Below, in pieces: positions 22,546 through 30,772 of a stretch of DNA of 40,753 bases. A model generated the notes under the pieces. It was not told where the DNA came from. It made no database searches and was given only the letters and a program-made list of their open reading frames with translations. Source of the DNA: Candidatus Woesearchaeota archaeon (GTDB lineage Archaea > Nanobdellota > Nanobdellia > SCGC-AAA011-G17 > GW2011-AR20); assembly GCA_018303005.1 (NCBI GenBank), contig JAGVYY010000016.1, positions 1-40,753 on the forward strand, in the 5' to 3' direction. The translations under genes and the position numbers were made by a program. The first letter of the stretch is position 1. Each line of letters starts with the position of its first letter.

Positions 22546-23796
22546 TTGAAACAACAAGAAGAGGCTGAAAAGAGGAATCATATAAAACTAGGAAGAGAAC
22601 TTGGCATATTTATGATTTCTGATCTGGTTGGGAAAGGATTGCCCATATGGCTGCCGAAAGGTAATATAATAAAAGAAGAGATTGAAAAACTAGTCAAGGA
22701 GAAAGAAGAAAAAGCAGGATATATCAGAGTAACAACACCACATTTAGGCAAAAAAGAATTGTATCTTAAATCAGGTCATTTGCCTTACTATAAAGACAGC
22801 ATGTATCCTGAAATGGAAATGGATGACGGCAAATATTACCTAAAGGCAATGAACTGTCCTCATCATCATTTAGTGTACAAGCATGAGATTAGAAGTTACA
22901 GAGATTTGCCGCTAAGAATAGCTGAGTATGGAGTTTGTTACAGGAATGAACTATCCGGGACTTTAGCAGGTTTGTTAAGGGTCAGAATGCTAGCGATGAA
23001 TGATGCCCACATATACTGCACAAAAGAACAAATTGAAAATGAATTTAAAAACGTAATAAAGCTGGTTCAAGAATATTATGAAATTTTCGAATTAAGAGAT
23101 TACTGGTTTAGACTTTCTAAATGGGATCCAAAAAATAAGGAGAAATATATTAATGAACCTGAAAATTGGGAATACACAGAGAATATCCTGAGAAAAGTTT
23201 TAAAAGAATTGGATGTTAAATTTTTTGAGGTTGAAGATGAAGCTGCATTTTACGGACCTAAAGTAGATATTCAATTTAAAGCTGTAACTGGAAGAGAGGA
23301 GACTATGTCTACTATCCAATTAGATTTTGCAGCCAAGGAAAGATTTGACTTAACTTATCAAGATAAGGATGGGACTGAAAACAAGGATGTTTTTGTCATT
23401 CATAGAGCTCCTTTATCTACACATGAAAGATTTATGGCTTTCTTGATAGAGCATTTTGCCGGTAAGTTTCCTGTTTGGTTAAGCCCTGTTCAGATAAGGA
23501 TACTGAGTATAGCTGACAGGAATGTCAGATATGCCAGAGATGTTTTAAAAAAGCTAAGCATTGAAGGTTTTAGGGTTGAATTAGATGATAGAAACGAAAG
23601 CATTTCAAAAAAAGTAAAGGATGCACAATTACAGAATATCCCACTGACAATAACAATCGGCGACAAGGAGATAGAGAACAAAACACTTGCTGTAAGAACT
23701 CTTGATGGAAAAATGAAATATGGAATGAAGATCTCTGAATTTTTAAAGATTATCAGAGATAATCTGGAGAATAAAAATGTTAAATTCATTCTCTAA
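22546..23796 (+). CDS. thrS: Threonyl-tRNA synthetase, catalytic and anticodon-binding half
   Basis: This 416-residue class II synthetase core charges tRNA-Thr. It contains the zinc and active-site residues: MNCPHHHLVY (Cys), RIAEYGVCYRNELSGTLAGL (motif 2), LAMNDAHIYC (His) and VFVIHRAPLSTHERFMAFLI (His and motif 3 Arg). The C-terminal anticodon-binding domain begins LSPVQIRILSIADRN. The open frame runs back to 22516, where it reads FENEKELNEYLKQQEEAEKR, the linker that normally follows YGTAF. No ATG is available; TTG 22546 is the best start if the halves are separate. It overlaps the next gene by 20 nt. Confidence 0.88.
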   Translation: MKQQEEAEKRNHIKLGRELGIFMISDLVGKGLPIWLPKGNIIKEEIEKLVKEKEEKAGYIRVTTPHLGKKELYLKSGHLPYYKDSMYPEMEMDDGKYYLKAMNCPHHHLVYKHEIRSYRDLPLRIAEYGVCYRNELSGTLAGLLRVRMLAMNDAHIYCTKEQIENEFKNVIKLVQEYYEIFELRDYWFRLSKWDPKNKEKYINEPENWEYTENILRKVLKELDVKFFEVEDEAAFYGPKVDIQFKAVTGREETMSTIQLDFAAKERFDLTYQDKDGTENKDVFVIHRAPLSTHERFMAFLIEHFAGKFPVWLSPVQIRILSIADRNVRYARDVLKKLSIEGFRVELDDRNESISKKVKDAQLQNIPLTITIGDKEIENKTLAVRTLDGKMKYGMKISEFLKIIRDNLENKNVKFIL

Positions 23797-24259
23797 GTTA
23801 GAAAGCTCCAAGGTATATAAATCCTGGAAGAAAAAAAACAAGGACAGCTTCCTATGCAGCTGCTTTTTTACTGATGATGAAAACAACTGGCAATTTGATT
23901 TTTATCTGCCCAAAAAAGACATGATAAAAACATTTGTCGTTGAAGACCTGAATATAAAAGAGCTTGCGGATTCAAGAATATTCAGGAACGATAAATCCAA
24001 TATGAAAGTTCTAAATCTTGATGATGTCAAGATAGATTTTGACGAAGCACTAAAGATCATGGACAATATTAAAAATCAAAAATACAAAAGTGAAAACGTC
24101 CTTAGAAAAATTGTTGTGCTGCAATATATTAAAAGACAGCTCTGGAACATGACTTTTCTTATGTCATCCCTTAATCTGCTGAATGTCAGGATAGATTCTG
24201 AATCAGGTAAGGTGCTATCTGAAAACGTGGAAAATATAATGAAATTCAAGGCGAGTTAA
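23777..24259 (+). CDS. Hypothetical protein downstream of ThrRS
   Basis: I do not recognise this 160-residue soluble protein. It begins MLNSFSKLESSKVYKSWKKK, with a beta-strand region (WQFDFYLPKKDMIKTFVVED) and a helical C-terminal half (VLRKIVVLQYIKRQLWNMTF). The gene overlaps the end of ThrRS by 20 nt, so it is translated from the same message. Its stop codon lies inside the left 20-bp direct repeat of the next module. Confidence 0.55.
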   Translation: MLNSFSKLESSKVYKSWKKKNKDSFLCSCFFTDDENNWQFDFYLPKKDMIKTFVVEDLNIKELADSRIFRNDKSNMKVLNLDDVKIDFDEALKIMDNIKNQKYKSENVLRKIVVLQYIKRQLWNMTFLMSSLNLLNVRIDSESGKVLSENVENIMKFKAS

Positions 24260-24275
24260 CAATACATAGATAGAG
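24256..24275. repeat. 20-bp direct repeat, left copy
   Basis: TTAACAATACATAGATAGAG is identical to the copy at 25815-25834. The left copy includes the stop codon of the preceding gene. With the following bases it forms a hairpin CAATACA/TGTATTG (24260-24282) that could end transcription. The pair encloses about 1.54 kb. Confidence 0.9.
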
Positions 24276-24337
24276 TGTATTGTTGCGTTAAGGGAGATAA
24301 GTCTTCATAACGCTCAATATTTAATTGTTCTAACTTT

Positions 24338-24469
24338 GTGATAAGATATGAAGTTAGAGAGATTGAGCAAGAGATAGAAGAAACATTTCCTGAAAACAGA
24401 ATAGTTGATTTCTTCTTGGTTCAAGAAGATTTCATTTCTACAGGAGTGTCTCCTTGCGTATTTGAATAA
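24338..24469 (+). other. Possible 43-residue open frame or gene fragment
   Basis: A GTG-initiated frame reads MIRYEVREIEQEIEETFPEN, then FFLVQEDFISTGVSPCVFE. It has reasonable amino acid composition but no recognised family and no clear ribosome-binding site. It lies inside the repeat-bounded module, between the left repeat and the TrmB regulator (opposite strand), and may be the tail of a lost gene. Confidence 0.2.
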
Positions 24470-24503
24470 GTGGTTAGATCTGATTAAGATGAGTAAGATT
24501 TGA

Positions 24504-25232
24504 TTAGTTTTTGGCAATTCCCCATAATAACTCAAAGTGTTTTCTATAGCTATCTGCAACATTTTTATCCTTTATTAGAAATGCATATGGATTTTCTGAA
24601 AACACTGCAATAGCGACATAATTTCCTACAATAACTGTTTCCTGGAATTGAGCAAATTCTTTATCAACATATCTTATCTTAGTTAATGGATTTTTTTTAA
24701 TATCTTTTCCACCCCACCGAACTGATTCATCAAATACTTGTCTAGAAGGAAGTTTATTGGCAACTCTTCTCTTATGTAGATTTAACCACCAAGTAAAACC
24801 CATAATCTTAGCAGCTATTGGTCCTCCTCCAAAAGTATTATATTCCTTACCTTTTACATTTATCATGATGCTATAAACTTCTTTGATTCCCCTAATACCT
24901 TTATAGATTGATGCTAATTCTTTTTCTCTTACAGCCCTTTGTTTCTCTTTTAATTCAGGCAAAATTTCCTCAAATCTTTTCTTTTTATCATCAATGAAAT
25001 TAAAAAAATGTTCTGGATTAGTAGCTTGATAGATTTTTCTCTTACCTTCTAAAATATAATTTACTAATCCTTTATCAATTAAAGAATTAAGATCCCTATG
25101 TAGTGTTGAATTGGGAAGTTTTGATTTTTCTAGTACGGTTCCAGCAGATGCAGAACCTAGTTCTAACAATGCTAAGTATACCTTTATCTCAGTAGAGGTT
25201 AGTCCTAAGTCTTCTAGTATATCTGTGTCCAT
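24504..25232 (-). CDS. TrmB-family transcriptional regulator
   Basis: The 242-residue product begins with a TrmB winged helix: LTSTEIKVYLALLELGSASA, TVLEKSKLPNSTLHRDLNSL and IDKGLVNYILEGKRKIYQAT (about 11-70). A coiled-coil linker FEEILPELKEKQRAVREKE and an effector-type C-terminal domain follow, as in TrmB proteins without the sugar-binding extension. A TATA box at 25254-25262 about 25 nt upstream predicts leaderless expression. The 24-bp palindrome next to that TATA box is the obvious candidate operator, implying autoregulation and control of the divergent gene. Confidence 0.85.
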   Translation of the reverse strand: MDTDILEDLGLTSTEIKVYLALLELGSASAGTVLEKSKLPNSTLHRDLNSLIDKGLVNYILEGKRKIYQATNPEHFFNFIDDKKKRFEEILPELKEKQRAVREKELASIYKGIRGIKEVYSIMINVKGKEYNTFGGGPIAAKIMGFTWWLNLHKRRVANKLPSRQVFDESVRWGGKDIKKNPLTKIRYVDKEFAQFQETVIVGNYVAIAVFSENPYAFLIKDKNVADSYRKHFELLWGIAKN

Positions 25233-25269
25233 ATTATTGACAATTCTGCTCTCTTTATAATTCTTATTA

Positions 25270-25293
25270 TTATCCTACCATATGGTAGGATAA
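25270..25293. promoter_or_regulatory. Perfect 24-bp palindromic operator between divergent promoters
   Basis: The half-site is TTATCCTACCAT and the second half is its exact reverse complement. It lies between the minus-strand TATA box (25254-25262) and the plus-strand TATA box (CTTATATACC, 25297-25306), next to both BRE positions. A dimeric regulator bound here would block both genes. The adjacent TrmB protein is the likely binder. Confidence 0.8.
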
Positions 25294-25326
25294 ATACTTA
25301 TATACCTTTATGATACAATAATTACT

Positions 25327-25773
25327 ATGGAATCAAAACAAAATGCACAGAAAAAAATGAAGCAGATTAGACGAAACCAAAAAGTTTATGGTGTTCCTAA
25401 ACTGCCTCAGAAAATAGATGCTATGTATGATAATATATGTAGAGGCAACCTTGTGGCTTATTATTTAGATGCCGATCCTGTTAGAGAAGATCCCGTATAT
25501 CTAAAATTAAAAAAACTTAAGGCTACTTATTCTTGGGATAGCCCCAACGGATCAGAAAGATTCGCGCAACATCTTATGTTCGATATGGTGGCTAGACAAA
25601 TGAGGGAAAAAACTTATTATCATATTAGAAAAACACCTTTGTGGCTTCTTAAGTTTGAGTTCGGTGTTAGGCACGAAACTAATCGTGAGCTTAGAAGGGA
25701 AATAGATAGAAGATTGGAATATATGTTTAGAAATGAAGACAAAGAATGGCTTGATTATAAACTTTATAAATAA
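25327..25773 (+). CDS. Hypothetical protein controlled from the divergent promoter
   Basis: I do not recognise this 148-residue basic protein. It begins MESKQNAQKKMKQIRRNQKV and has YDNICRGNLVAYYLDADPVR in the middle, with an arginine-rich C-terminal half (FGVRHETNRELRREIDRRLE). There is no signal peptide or membrane segment. ATG 25327 lies about 25 nt after its TATA box, so it is leaderless. It is the only evident target of the neighbouring TrmB regulator and travels with it between the 20-bp repeats. An RNA- or DNA-binding role is conceivable from the charge only. Confidence 0.55.
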   Translation: MESKQNAQKKMKQIRRNQKVYGVPKLPQKIDAMYDNICRGNLVAYYLDADPVREDPVYLKLKKLKATYSWDSPNGSERFAQHLMFDMVARQMREKTYYHIRKTPLWLLKFEFGVRHETNRELRREIDRRLEYMFRNEDKEWLDYKLYK

Positions 25774-25814
25774 TTCTAATCCTCCATTTTTTGATAGATC
25801 CAGATTCCGCTAAC

Positions 25815-25834
25815 TTAACAATACATAGATAGAG
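25815..25834. repeat. 20-bp direct repeat, right copy
   Basis: This is the exact second copy of the repeat at 24256-24275. It lies directly before the TATA box (TTTTATATAT, near 25838-25846) of the ABC ATPase gene. Confidence 0.9.
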
Positions 25835-25878
25835 ATAGTTTTATATATTCCCTTTGGTTTTATCTTAAAAGAAAAAAG

Positions 25879-26871
25879 ATGGCAGATTTACCTTTTATTC
25901 AAATTCAGGATATTACAAAAACTTTTGGCATGAATGTTGTCTTGGATGATATAAACCTTGATATTTCTTATGGTGATATATTTGGCATTATCGGAATAAG
26001 CGGTTCTGGAAAAACAACACTACTAAACATATTAATCGGCTTTTTCAAGCCTGACAAGGGGTCTGTAATCTTCCAATCAAGAGATTTGCTAAAGGATTTA
26101 AGCAATGTCAAGCAGCAGTTCGGCTTTGCATCACAGTCAGGCTCTTTTTATGACAAATTGACTGTAAAGGAAAACCTGTTTTATTTTGGCAGGATGTATA
26201 ATGTGTCTGATACAGAACTAAAAGATATGGTACCCGAACTATTAAGGCTTGTTGAACTTGAGGACGCTGAAAATACATTAGGTGGGAAACTGAGCAGCGG
26301 GATGCAGAAGAGACTAGACATAGCATGTTCTCTTGTGCACAATCCAAAGGTGTTGATATTAGATGAACCGACAGAAGATCTTGATTTGATTCTGAGACGA
26401 GATATCAATAATCTGCTAAAAAAGATCAACAAGGAAAAAAATGTCACGATGATAATAACGTCGCACCTGCTGAGCGAGATGGAAGATGTATGCAGCAAAG
26501 TAGCAATCCTGAACAATCATAAGATACTAGCATCAGGAACTGTTGATGAACTGAAAAATTCTTTAAGCAAAAGCATCGAGATTATTTTAAAGACTGAAAA
26601 CAAAAATTATGAGTATGCGATGAAGCAGATCAATGCATATAATGAGGTCAAAGGTGTTAAAGTCTGGAATGAAAGATTGTATGTTTACAGCCAGAATCCT
26701 TTATTTACATTGCAGAACCTAATAAGATTGATAGATGTAAAAAAAGAGAGAATAGTTGAAATAAATGTAAACAGACCAACGCTAAATGAAGTTTTTGAGG
26801 AATTGATTAATAGGGAAATGGAAGTAAAGAAAGAATATGGTAAAGGAAAAGCTGTTATCAAAAAACAATAA
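25879..26871 (+). CDS. ABC transporter ATP-binding protein
   Basis: This 330-residue ATPase has Walker A GISGSGKTTLLN (about 38-49), a Q-loop FGFASQSGSFYDKL, signature LSSGMQKRLDIA (variant of LSGGQ), Walker B VLILDEPTEDLDL and a switch histidine TSHLLSEMED. About 110 C-terminal residues form an extra domain typical of DrrA/NatA-type exporters. It energises the permease encoded 75 bp downstream. The substrate may be a drug, lipid or envelope component; nothing here decides it. Confidence 0.92.
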   Translation: MADLPFIQIQDITKTFGMNVVLDDINLDISYGDIFGIIGISGSGKTTLLNILIGFFKPDKGSVIFQSRDLLKDLSNVKQQFGFASQSGSFYDKLTVKENLFYFGRMYNVSDTELKDMVPELLRLVELEDAENTLGGKLSSGMQKRLDIACSLVHNPKVLILDEPTEDLDLILRRDINNLLKKINKEKNVTMIITSHLLSEMEDVCSKVAILNNHKILASGTVDELKNSLSKSIEIILKTENKNYEYAMKQINAYNEVKGVKVWNERLYVYSQNPLFTLQNLIRLIDVKKERIVEINVNRPTLNEVFEELINREMEVKKEYGKGKAVIKKQ

Positions 26872-26946
26872 TAAATTTATATCAATATTTAAAGAATAAA
26901 GTGTGGATATATAAAAAAAGATTTTATAAAAAAGGAGCAACATAGG

Positions 26947-28485
26947 ATGTTAAAATTAGCAAGGGTGATACTTAAGGATTTTAAATTACTAATAAGAAGC
27001 AGGACCTCTGCTGTTATAGTCCTTCTTGGACCTCTGATGCTTATGCTGCTTATAAGCCTGTCTTTCAACACATCCTCTTTATTTGACATAAAAGTTGCAA
27101 CTTATTCTTCAGGATATAGTGAGCTATCTGAATCAATAATAACCAATCTGCAGGATAACTCCTACAAAATCGTAAGGGTAAATGATGAGCAAAGCTGCAT
27201 CAATTCTGTAAAAAACCAGATTAACCATGTATGTGCTATAATACCTGGCAACCTAAATGTTAAAGGAGATGAAGGCGCCATTGTCTTCTATGTCGACAAG
27301 ACAAGAATTAATATTGTCGGAGCCATAATCAATTCTATATCATCAAAAGTTTCATTAAAATCTGCTGAGATAAGCACTGCCTTAACAAATACCTTGCTGA
27401 CTTCTTTAGATAATGCTGATAAAAAATTAAACGAAAAAAAACCAATAATTGCCAATCTTGGCCGTGATCTTGCAAGTGCCAACAATAAAGTCATATCTGT
27501 TGAATCAAGTATGAATAACCTAAATGACACGTATGATGTTAATATATCTGACATAGGTGATAATTTAGACAAGATAAAAACAGAGAATAACCTGACAGGA
27601 GATGCAGCAGAAGCTGTCAGCAAATTCGCTTCAAGAATCAAAGGATTGTTAGAAAACCTTGGAACACAGATAGAAGATGTGAAGAAGTTCAAGGAAACAA
27701 ATACAGATGAAGTAACAGAAATAAAAACCTCTCTGGAAAGCAACAAAGAAGCTGTCAAGGATGTTTCTAATACAATTGACGCAATAACCCAGGATATTGG
27801 AAAGATAGAAATCAAGGACGTAAGGAAGATTGTCAGTCCGATATCTACAGAAATAAAACCATTAGTTTCTGAAAAAACCCATCTTGGAAATACATTTCCT
27901 TCATTACTGGTCTTGATTTTATTATTCTCGGGAATATTACTTGCTTCAACAATAATAATAAATGAAAAATCTTCTTCTGCTTATTTCAGAAATTTTATAA
28001 CACCAACATATGACATTGTCTTTATTCTTGGAAATTTCTTTTCCAATATTATCATAATAATGCTGCAGCTGTTTATAATATTTACAGTAATGATTTTGGT
28101 CACGAAGACTGCTATAAGCCAGGCAGTTATGTCAAATGTATATATTGCCTTATTTTTAATAGCATCCACATTTGTCTTGATCGGAACATTAATCGGCTAT
28201 CTTTTCAAGTCCAGTGAGACAGCAAATCTGGCAGCTGTTTCTGTAAGTGCTATCCTGCTATTCTTTTCGAATACCATATTGCCTATAGAAACCCTGCCTT
28301 TTGGGATAAGGAGAATAGCTGAGTTCAATCCATTTGTAATCGGAGAAGGACTCTTGAGGAAGATATTGATATTTGGAGAACCTCTAAAAAATCTTTTAAC
28401 TCCTGTTCTTATGTTAGTTGCATATATTACTGTCCTTTTAATTATAATCTATGGACTTAGAAAGGCCACGAAAAGAAGGATTTAG
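26947..28485 (+). CDS. ABC-2 type permease with a large external coiled-coil domain
   Basis: This 512-residue permease has one N-terminal membrane helix (AVIVLLGPLMLMLLISLSF, about 20-38), then roughly 280 external residues, then five or six helices (about 320-510). The external part includes a long helical region with heptad-like spacing (NLGRDLASANNKVISVESSM, then LLENLGTQIEDVKKFKETN). The arrangement resembles YhgE/Pip-like or ABC-2 exporters. GGAGCAACATAGG before the ATG is a weak ribosome-binding site. It pairs with the ATPase upstream. Confidence 0.85.
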   Translation: MLKLARVILKDFKLLIRSRTSAVIVLLGPLMLMLLISLSFNTSSLFDIKVATYSSGYSELSESIITNLQDNSYKIVRVNDEQSCINSVKNQINHVCAIIPGNLNVKGDEGAIVFYVDKTRINIVGAIINSISSKVSLKSAEISTALTNTLLTSLDNADKKLNEKKPIIANLGRDLASANNKVISVESSMNNLNDTYDVNISDIGDNLDKIKTENNLTGDAAEAVSKFASRIKGLLENLGTQIEDVKKFKETNTDEVTEIKTSLESNKEAVKDVSNTIDAITQDIGKIEIKDVRKIVSPISTEIKPLVSEKTHLGNTFPSLLVLILLFSGILLASTIIINEKSSSAYFRNFITPTYDIVFILGNFFSNIIIIMLQLFIIFTVMILVTKTAISQAVMSNVYIALFLIASTFVLIGTLIGYLFKSSETANLAAVSVSAILLFFSNTILPIETLPFGIRRIAEFNPFVIGEGLLRKILIFGEPLKNLLTPVLMLVAYITVLLIIIYGLRKATKRRI

Positions 28486-28567
28486 CTAAAATTGTCAGGG
28501 TTAACTTCTTTTTTTATTTATCCTTAAGAGACCATAGTAATTAATATATCTTAAACGATTCTTAGAT

Positions 28568-28582
28568 AATTATCAATTTCTT
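28568..28582. repeat. 15-bp direct repeat flanking the insertion sequence, left
   Basis: AATTATCAATTTCTT is identical to 29554-29568 and sits just outside the left inverted repeat. It fits a target-site duplication. Confidence 0.75.
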
Positions 28583-28587
28583 TGTAC

Positions 28588-28610
28588 TATCCCGAAATAA
28601 TGTTCTCTCG
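28588..28610 (+). repeat. Left terminal inverted repeat of the IS
   Basis: It begins TATCCCGAAATAATGTTC and pairs with the right repeat at 29527-29549 with about four to five mismatches. Confidence 0.7.
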
Positions 28611-28646
28611 ATAAATAAGTTAAGCCATAATGTTAAGCAAGTTTTT

Positions 28647-29500
28647 ATGAAAAAGCTTAACAAGAGAAAGATAAAATGGATAATAAGGCAAATGGGTAAG
28701 AGAGAACTTGGATTATACACAATAGCTAAGCTACAAGATATAACCCCACAACATGCAAGACGTGTTTACAGAAAATATAAGGGAATAAGAGATCCAGTGC
28801 TATTGTCTGCAGGAAGAAAGCAGATTGATATAAAAGAGGATGAAATAAATCTTGTTGAAAAAGCATTCAAGCATTATGGTGTAGGTGCAGTAATGCTTGA
28901 AAAGATAACAGGCATGCCCCATAACAAGATACACAAAATACTAAAAGATAAAGGCTTAGCAAGGAATGAGCCTATGAAGCAATATCAACGTAAATGGGTA
29001 AGGTATGAGAAAAGGCATAGCCTGAGCCTTGTTCATAGTGACTGGTTTGAGTTTAACAGCTGGAAGATAATTCTGGTAGAGGATGACGCTTCAAGATTCA
29101 TTACAGGATATGGCAAGTTTAAGCATGCTACAGCAGAAAATACCTTAAAGGTTATTAAGCAGAGTTTGAAGTATGGCAGGCCTAAACAATTCCATTCAGA
29201 CCATGGAAGTGTTTACACAAGTAATGATGATTCCAATAAGAAAAAGGGGAAAGCCAAGTAGAAGCGTATCTAAAAAGCATGGGAGTACAGCAGATATTTG
29301 CTAGAGTAAAACATCCACAAAGCAATGGAAAGCTGGAAAGATTGGTAGGAACAATAAAGAAGCTATGGAAGCATACAGGAACATTTGAGAAAGCAATAAA
29401 GCTTTATAATTATACAAGACCACATATGAGCTTAACAACAAGTGAAGAAAGATTAAGAACACCATACCAGGCATTCAAAGAAAAAAAGAGGAAAAAATAA
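28647..29500 (+). CDS. DDE (rve-type) transposase in two frames
   Basis: The first frame (28647-29261) has an N-terminal helix-turn-helix (TIAKLQDITPQHARRVYRKY), then the catalytic core: first Asp in LVHSDWFEFNSW, second in FHSDHGSVYTSN. It stops soon after. In the -1 frame from about 29235 the sequence continues ESQVEAYLKSMGVQQIFARV and HPQSNGKLERLVG, with the catalytic Glu, to 29500. The overlap contains AAGAAAAAGGGG (29238-29249), a plausible slippery tract for -1 frameshifting as known in several IS families. A single-base mutation or sequencing error is equally possible. The total is about 284 residues, normal for the family. Confidence 0.8.
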
Positions 29501-29526
29501 GAATGTGTAACGCCCAACTAAATCAG

Positions 29527-29549
29527 CGAAGGAACATTAATTCAGGACA
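29527..29549 (-). repeat. Right terminal inverted repeat of the IS
   Basis: Its reverse complement starts TGTCCTGAATTAATGTTC and matches the left repeat. The few bases between it and the direct repeat may also belong to the element. Confidence 0.7.
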
Positions 29550-29553
29550 ACAC

Positions 29554-29568
29554 AATTATCAATTTCTT
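29554..29568. repeat. 15-bp direct repeat flanking the insertion sequence, right
   Basis: This is an identical copy of 28568-28582. It lies just upstream of the trpS TATA region (CATTTAAATAAT, about 29574-29585). Confidence 0.75.
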
Positions 29569-29629
29569 GGCAACATTTAAATAATGAAGGATTATGTAAG
29601 GAATCAGGCATTTACAGAGGTTTAATATT

Positions 29630-30730
29630 ATGAAGAAAGTAATTGATCCATGGAGTAGCATTAATGTTGAAAATTATGGAAGATTAATGAAAGAATTCGG
29701 CATTTCCCCTTTCTCCAATATCATGAGCAAGGTAAAGAATCCGAGCAGTTATATGAGAAGAGGGATTATCTTCGGACATCTTGGATTTGATGTCGTCTTG
29801 GATGCTATAAACAATGGACAGAAATTTGTAATGCTTACCGGATTGATGCCAAGCGGCAAAATGCATCTGGGCCATAAGCTAGTTATAGACCAGATGTTAT
29901 ATTACCAGAACTTAGGTGCTGAATGTTTCATTACTGTTGCAGACATTGAATCTTATCTAACAAGAAACATCTCTCTAAAGGAAGCAAGGAGTACAGCTAT
30001 TGAAGAATATCTAATCAACTATATTGCATTAGGGCTAAAGCCCAAGAATTGCTATGTTTATTTTCAATCTGACTGGAAACAAAGCTATAATAACCTGAGC
30101 AAATTTATTGCAAGAGAGATTACATTCAATGAGATAAATGCTATTTATGGGGAGATAAATCCGAGCAAGATAATCTCTGCCCTAACCCAGGTTGCTGACA
30201 TATTGCATCCTGAACTGAATGAGTTTGGAGGACCAAGGCCTGTTGTGGTTCCTGTTGGCATTGATCAGCATCCGCACCTTTTATTGTCCAGGGATGTTGC
30301 TGCAAGAATGAAAAAAGAATTTAATTTCATCTCTCCAGCTGCCACATACCATAGATTTATGCCTGGACTACAAAGTGTTAACACAAAGATGTCCTCCTCT
30401 AAACCTGAATCTTACATTGCATTGACGGATGATGAGAAGACAGTTGAGAGCAAGATTAAAAAATATGCCTTTTCTGGCGGTAGGGATACTGTAGAGGAAC
30501 ATAAGAAGAAAGGCGGCAATCCAGAGATAGATGTAAGTTACCAATGGTTAACTTTCTTGGAAGAGGATGATAAAAAATTAGAGAAGATTTATAATGATTA
30601 TAAAACTGGAAGATTATTATCAGGAGAATTAAAGCAGATCTTAATTGATAAGTTAAATTCTTTTTTAAGAGAGCACCAGAAGAAAAGAGAAAAGGCTAGA
30701 AAAGAAGTTGATAAGTTTATATACAAATAA
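29630..30730 (+). CDS. trpS: Tryptophanyl-tRNA synthetase
   Basis: TrpRS charges tRNA-Trp. The 366-residue product begins like archaeal enzymes (IDPWSSINVENYGRLMKEFG). It has the HIGH-equivalent PSGKMHLGHKLVIDQM (HLGH near 77-82), PVGIDQHPHLLLSRDVAARM in the tryptophan-binding region, and KMSSSKPESYI (KMSKS-equivalent, near 253). The C-terminal helical domain is short. Length and motif order are normal, and it forms a single-gene unit downstream of the insertion sequence. Confidence 0.94.
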   Translation: MKKVIDPWSSINVENYGRLMKEFGISPFSNIMSKVKNPSSYMRRGIIFGHLGFDVVLDAINNGQKFVMLTGLMPSGKMHLGHKLVIDQMLYYQNLGAECFITVADIESYLTRNISLKEARSTAIEEYLINYIALGLKPKNCYVYFQSDWKQSYNNLSKFIAREITFNEINAIYGEINPSKIISALTQVADILHPELNEFGGPRPVVVPVGIDQHPHLLLSRDVAARMKKEFNFISPAATYHRFMPGLQSVNTKMSSSKPESYIALTDDEKTVESKIKKYAFSGGRDTVEEHKKKGGNPEIDVSYQWLTFLEEDDKKLEKIYNDYKTGRLLSGELKQILIDKLNSFLREHQKKREKARKEVDKFIYK

Positions 30731-30772
30731 TAGTTTATGAATATCAACACAAAATTATTATAGTTATAAAAA

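Larger units (their letters stand above)
28583..29552 (+). mobile_element. Insertion sequence of about 970 bp (IS481-like)
   Basis: The left end TGTACTATCCCG and the right end (read inward, TGTTGTCCTG) begin imperfect inverted repeats, aligned as 28588-28610 against 29527-29549 with about 18-19 of 23 matches, including ATAATGTTC/TTAATGTTC. A DDE transposase fills the interior, and 15-bp direct repeats flank it. The IS481 assignment rests on transposase type, TG ends and the long duplication, and is inference. It lies between the ABC permease and trpS without breaking either. Confidence 0.8.

Noticed and set aside
22515-22546. A BHB intron or programmed frameshift joining the ThrRS halves
   Set aside because: About 35 conserved residues are absent, so sequence is missing and no splicing or frameshift could restore it.
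24314-24562. Minus-strand 82-residue open frame overlapping the TrmB 3' end
   Set aside because: It lies in another frame of the TrmB gene and its downstream spacer, with low-quality composition and no start signal.
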